Translations under genes and position numbers: made by a program
DNA from: JBARRS01 sp049644345
GTDB lineage: Bacteria; Actinomycetota; Thermoleophilia; Gaiellales; Gaiellaceae
DNA length: 23,259 bases
Assembly (NCBI GenBank): GCA_049644345.1
Contig: JBARRS010000226.1
Location: forward strand, 1-23,259
Direction: 5' to 3'
The notes under the pieces: model-generated
Database searches by the model: none
What the model was told of the DNA's origin: nothing
The model's input: only the letters and a program-made list of their open reading frames with translations
In this document: positions 20,870-23,259 of the stretch, piece by piece
How positions within the stretch are numbered: the stretch's first letter is position 1
Layout of the letters: each line of letters opens with the position of its first letter

Positions 20870-21888
20870 CCTTCGACCACGATCCGCCGCGCGCGCGCCG
20901 GCTCGGAGTTGATCCCGCACACGAGCTCGTAGTTGATCGTTCCCGCCGCGCGCGCGTGCGCCTCGGCGAGGACGCCGCGGCCCAGCAGCGTCACCGGCGT
21001 CCCGACCGGCAACTCGCTCTCGAGCCTGACCGCGAACGCATCCATCGAGACGGTGCCGACGACCCGGGCCGCCTCGCCGGCCACGCGCACCTCCGTCCCG
21101 GTCAGGTCGCGGCGGAAGCCGTCCGCGTAGCCGACGGGGACGATCCCGATCCAGGTCGGCTGTTCGGCGACGAACCGCCTGCCGTACCCGGTGCTCTCGC
21201 CGGGCTGGAGCAGCCGGACCTGCGCGAGGTGGCTCGTCCACGAGAGCACCGGCTCGAGCCCGTCCTCCGCGGGGTCGGTGCCGAACGGCGAGAGGCCGTA
21301 GATCGCGATCCCGCAGCGCGCCGCGTCGAACCGGGCGGACGGTAGCCGCAGCGCCGCCGCGCTGTTCGCCAGATGACGTGTAAGGCCGCCGTAGGGCTCG
21401 GTCGCCTCGCGGAAGCGCTCGACCTGCTGCTCCACGAAGCCGGCGTCGCAGTCGGCGGTGGCGAGGTGGCTCATCAGGCCGACGACCGTTCTCGGTGGCT
21501 CGAACAGCTCCGACAGACCCCAGCGGCCCATGCCGGTGTCGAGCTTCAGGTGCACCGGAACGCTGTCCGGGACGTCGTCGGTCGAGACTGCGAGCTCGAG
21601 TCCCGCCTCGCGCGCGAGCGCGATCTCGCGCTGCGACGAGGTCGGCCCCATGACGAGGATCCGCGACTGCGGGAGCTCCACGCGCAGCTCCAGCGCCTCC
21701 GGCACGGTCGCGACGCAGAGTGCGGTGGCGCCGGCGTCGAGCGCGGCGCCGGCGACGTCGACCGCTCCGTGCCCGTAGCCGTTCGCCTTCACGACTGCCC
21801 AGAGCTCCGTACCCGCGAGCGCTCGCAGCAAGGTACGGACGTTGCGGCGAACGGCGCTGAGGTCGACCGTGAGCTCAGAGCGGTGCAT
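20866..21888 (-). CDS. alr: Alanine racemase
   Basis: Alr interconverts L- and D-alanine with pyridoxal phosphate, supplying D-Ala for peptidoglycan. The 340-residue protein has the PLP lysine K34 in AVVKANGYGHG. HLKLDTGMGRWGL contains the conserved barrel arginine region, and HLANSAAALR follows. FDAARCGIAIYGLSPF is a conserved family block. The catalytic Tyr of the second base is Y235 in GESTGYGRRF, and GTVSMDAFAV is also conserved. The ATG at 21888 lies 14 bases inside the upstream gene, and its TGA overlaps the next start as TTGA. Clustering with nnrD is common in bacteria. It is slightly shorter than E. coli Alr but no block is missing. Confidence 0.96.
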   Translation of the reverse strand: MHRSELTVDLSAVRRNVRTLLRALAGTELWAVVKANGYGHGAVDVAGAALDAGATALCVATVPEALELRVELPQSRILVMGPTSSQREIALAREAGLELAVSTDDVPDSVPVHLKLDTGMGRWGLSELFEPPRTVVGLMSHLATADCDAGFVEQQVERFREATEPYGGLTRHLANSAAALRLPSARFDAARCGIAIYGLSPFGTDPAEDGLEPVLSWTSHLAQVRLLQPGESTGYGRRFVAEQPTWIGIVPVGYADGFRRDLTGTEVRVAGEAARVVGTVSMDAFAVRLESELPVGTPVTLLGRGVLAEAHARAAGTINYELVCGINSEPARARRIVVEG

Positions 21889-22792
21889 ATGGGCGGAAGT
21901 TTCGCGCCAGCTCGGAGGCGTACCTCCTTCCGAGCACGTCCTCGTTCGCTGCGACCCAGGCGTGGAAGGCGCGGCGAGCCTGCGGCGGCTCCGACGAGAC
22001 GAGCAGGTTCGCCCTCAGTGCCTCGAGCTCGTCCCGAGTCAGGACGACATCCCGGACCGCGAGTCCGCCGAGCCGGGCGAGGGCGAGCACGAGGGACGGC
22101 GTCGCTCGGACGATCGCCGCTCGGCTACCGACAGCGTCCGCGAGCATCCGCACGAGCCCGCCGAACGTGAACGCCTCGGGGCCGGCGGCGTCATGCGTGA
22201 GGCTTTCTTCGCGGTCGGCAACCTCGACGGCGAGCTCCGCAACGTCTTCGGCCGCCACCGGCTGGAGCCGACACTCGCCGCGCGGAACCGGGAACATGGG
22301 AAACCGGCGCAGGATCCACGCAATGTTGTTGAGCAGAATGTCGCCGGCGCCGAAGATCAGCGTCGGGCGCACGATCGCATGCGAGAGCCTCGACTCGCGC
22401 AGCGCACGCTCGGTCGCCGCTTTCCCGCGGAAGTAGGGCAGCGGCGAGTGCTCGCTCGCGTTCGTGACGCTGAGATGGACGATCCGCCGAACGCCGGCGT
22501 CCTCGGCGGCGTTGATCAAGGTCCGGGTGTTCGCGACGGCGCGCTCGAACGTCGCCGCACCCCGCTCGAACCGGATCCAGTACGTGTTGTAGACGACCTC
22601 CGCTCCGCGCAGGGCCTCGGCGAGATGCTCGCGCTCGAACCGAAGCGGCACCGCCTCGATCGGCGAGCCGGGGGGAGCCGGCGAACGGCTGAGGCTCTTG
22701 ACGGGGCGCTCGAGCGCGAGCAGACGTTCGGCGATGTACCTGCCCGTGTAGGAGAACGCCCCGGTGACGACGCTGGGCGCGGCTGCAGTCAC
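21875..22792 (-). CDS. NAD(P)-binding atypical SDR (NmrA / complex I NDUFA9-like)
   Basis: A 305-residue Rossmann protein of the atypical SDR group. VVTGAFSYTGRYIAERLL (residues 8-25) binds the dinucleotide (TGxxGxxG-like, with Ser at the middle glycine). AEVVYNTYWIRF and VRRIVHLSVTNAS are the following strands. YFRGKAATERALRES resembles the YxxxK region, and HAIVRPTLIFGAGD is the typical post-motif strand of NDUFA9-like proteins. The C-terminal half is substrate-specific and unassigned. The GTG at 22792 overlaps the nnrD stop as GTGA, so it is coupled to nnrD. Enzyme activity is not certain; some members only bind NADPH as a structural or sensing cofactor. Confidence 0.85.
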   Translation of the reverse strand: MTAAAPSVVTGAFSYTGRYIAERLLALERPVKSLSRSPAPPGSPIEAVPLRFEREHLAEALRGAEVVYNTYWIRFERGAATFERAVANTRTLINAAEDAGVRRIVHLSVTNASEHSPLPYFRGKAATERALRESRLSHAIVRPTLIFGAGDILLNNIAWILRRFPMFPVPRGECRLQPVAAEDVAELAVEVADREESLTHDAAGPEAFTFGGLVRMLADAVGSRAAIVRATPSLVLALARLGGLAVRDVVLTRDELEALRANLLVSSEPPQARRAFHAWVAANEDVLGRRYASELARNFRPYAPL

Positions 22793-23259
22793 CCGAGCGC
22801 CTGCGGCAGGAGCGCGATCACGTCGCTTGCGACCACGCCCGCGCGGGGCGCGAGCTCCGATGCGACTCCCGCGGCCGCAGCCGCCGCCGCGGCCGCGACC
22901 GCCGGCTCCATCCCTTTCGCCAGGAAGGACCCGGTGATCCCCGTGAGCACGTCGCCCGAGCCCGCGGTCGCTAGCGCTGGTGTGCCGAGGCCGCAGACGA
23001 GCACACCTGCGCCCGGCACGGCGATCAGAGTGTCGGCTCCCTTGAGCAGGCACACGACGCCGAAGCGCTCCGCCCCGCGCCGCGCAGCCTCGAGCCGATG
23101 CGCGTCCACCCACGAGCTCTCCTCGCCCAGCAGCCGCCCGAGCTCCCCCGAATGCGGCGTCAACACCGTCGGTGCCTCGCGCGCAACCGGGTCGAGCTCG
23201 TGGAGCGCGTCGGCGTCGACGACCGCCGGCAGCTCGGTCTCCGCGAGCAGGCGCCGCAC
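22789..23259 (-). CDS. nnrD: ADP-dependent NAD(P)H-hydrate dehydratase, C-terminal part (runs off window)
   Basis: The last 156 residues of NnrD/CARKD, a ribokinase-fold enzyme that restores damaged NAD(P)H hydrates. VVDADALHEL, VLTPHSGELGRLLG, VVCLLKGADTLIAVPG and GTPALATAGSGDVLTGITGSFLAKGMEP are its conserved blocks; the Asp of GSGDVL is the catalytic base. The N-terminal part, possibly including a NnrE epimerase domain, lies beyond the window, so single-domain versus fused architecture cannot be told. The stop TGA overlaps the next start as GTGA; this gene heads the visible part of the minus-strand operon. Confidence 0.93.
   Translation of the reverse strand: MRRLLAETELPAVVDADALHELDPVAREAPTVLTPHSGELGRLLGEESSWVDAHRLEAARRGAERFGVVCLLKGADTLIAVPGAGVLVCGLGTPALATAGSGDVLTGITGSFLAKGMEPAVAAAAAAAAAGVASELAPRAGVVASDVIALLPQALG

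Overview
This is a gene-dense, very GC-rich bacterial chromosome segment with about 23 protein genes and no gene-free stretch over 100 bases. No rRNA, tRNA, CRISPR array or insertion sequence was seen. The GC level, frequent GTG/TTG starts, many start/stop overlaps (ATGA, GTGA, TTGA), the zinc-ribbon/adenylate-cyclase/ATPase/TPR protein, and the recurrent -10 box (TANNNT) 6-8 bases before a start codon all suggest an actinomycetote. Thermoleophilia (Gaiellales/Solirubrobacterales-like) is my best guess; this is inferred from gene content, not from a marker gene.

Layout. 1-2318 (minus) is an export cassette: lipoprotein, two ABC ATPases and the start of an FtsX/MacB-type permease. 2365-3168 (minus) is a beta-lactamase-fold serine hydrolase, divergent from a VUT/YhhQ-type transporter (3197-3808) and a YbdK-type carboxylate-amine ligase (3832-5034). 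5031-7208 holds two divergent secreted proteins, at least one a beta-propeller. 7219-7677 is a peroxiredoxin whose catalytic cysteine codon is an in-frame TGA. It is followed by a large GT-C-like membrane protein (7611-9620). 9637-12847 (minus) is a zinc ribbon-adenylate cyclase-AAA-TPR gene broken by a one-base frameshift. 12919-13698 (minus) is FabI, divergent from a secreted subtilase (13738-17133), which is followed by an SDR, a MarR regulator and two thioredoxin-fold proteins (to 19181). 19162-23259 (minus) is a tightly overlapping operon: nnrD, an atypical SDR, alr, a CCA-adding-type nucleotidyltransferase and a methyltransferase.

The standout is the peroxiredoxin. A TGA at 7351-7353 falls exactly where the peroxidatic cysteine should be, coding resumes in the same frame to a TAG at 7675-7677, and a hairpin with a perfect 7-bp upper stem begins 11 nt after the TGA, as expected for a bacterial SECIS element. 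The protein has no other cysteine. I read it as a selenocysteine-containing (1-Sec) peroxiredoxin that an automatic annotator would call as a fragment or pseudogene. The second theme is a likely prevalence of leaderless transcription: seven starts have a -10-like hexamer 6-8 bases upstream, and in two cases the hexamer begins with the stop codon of the preceding gene.
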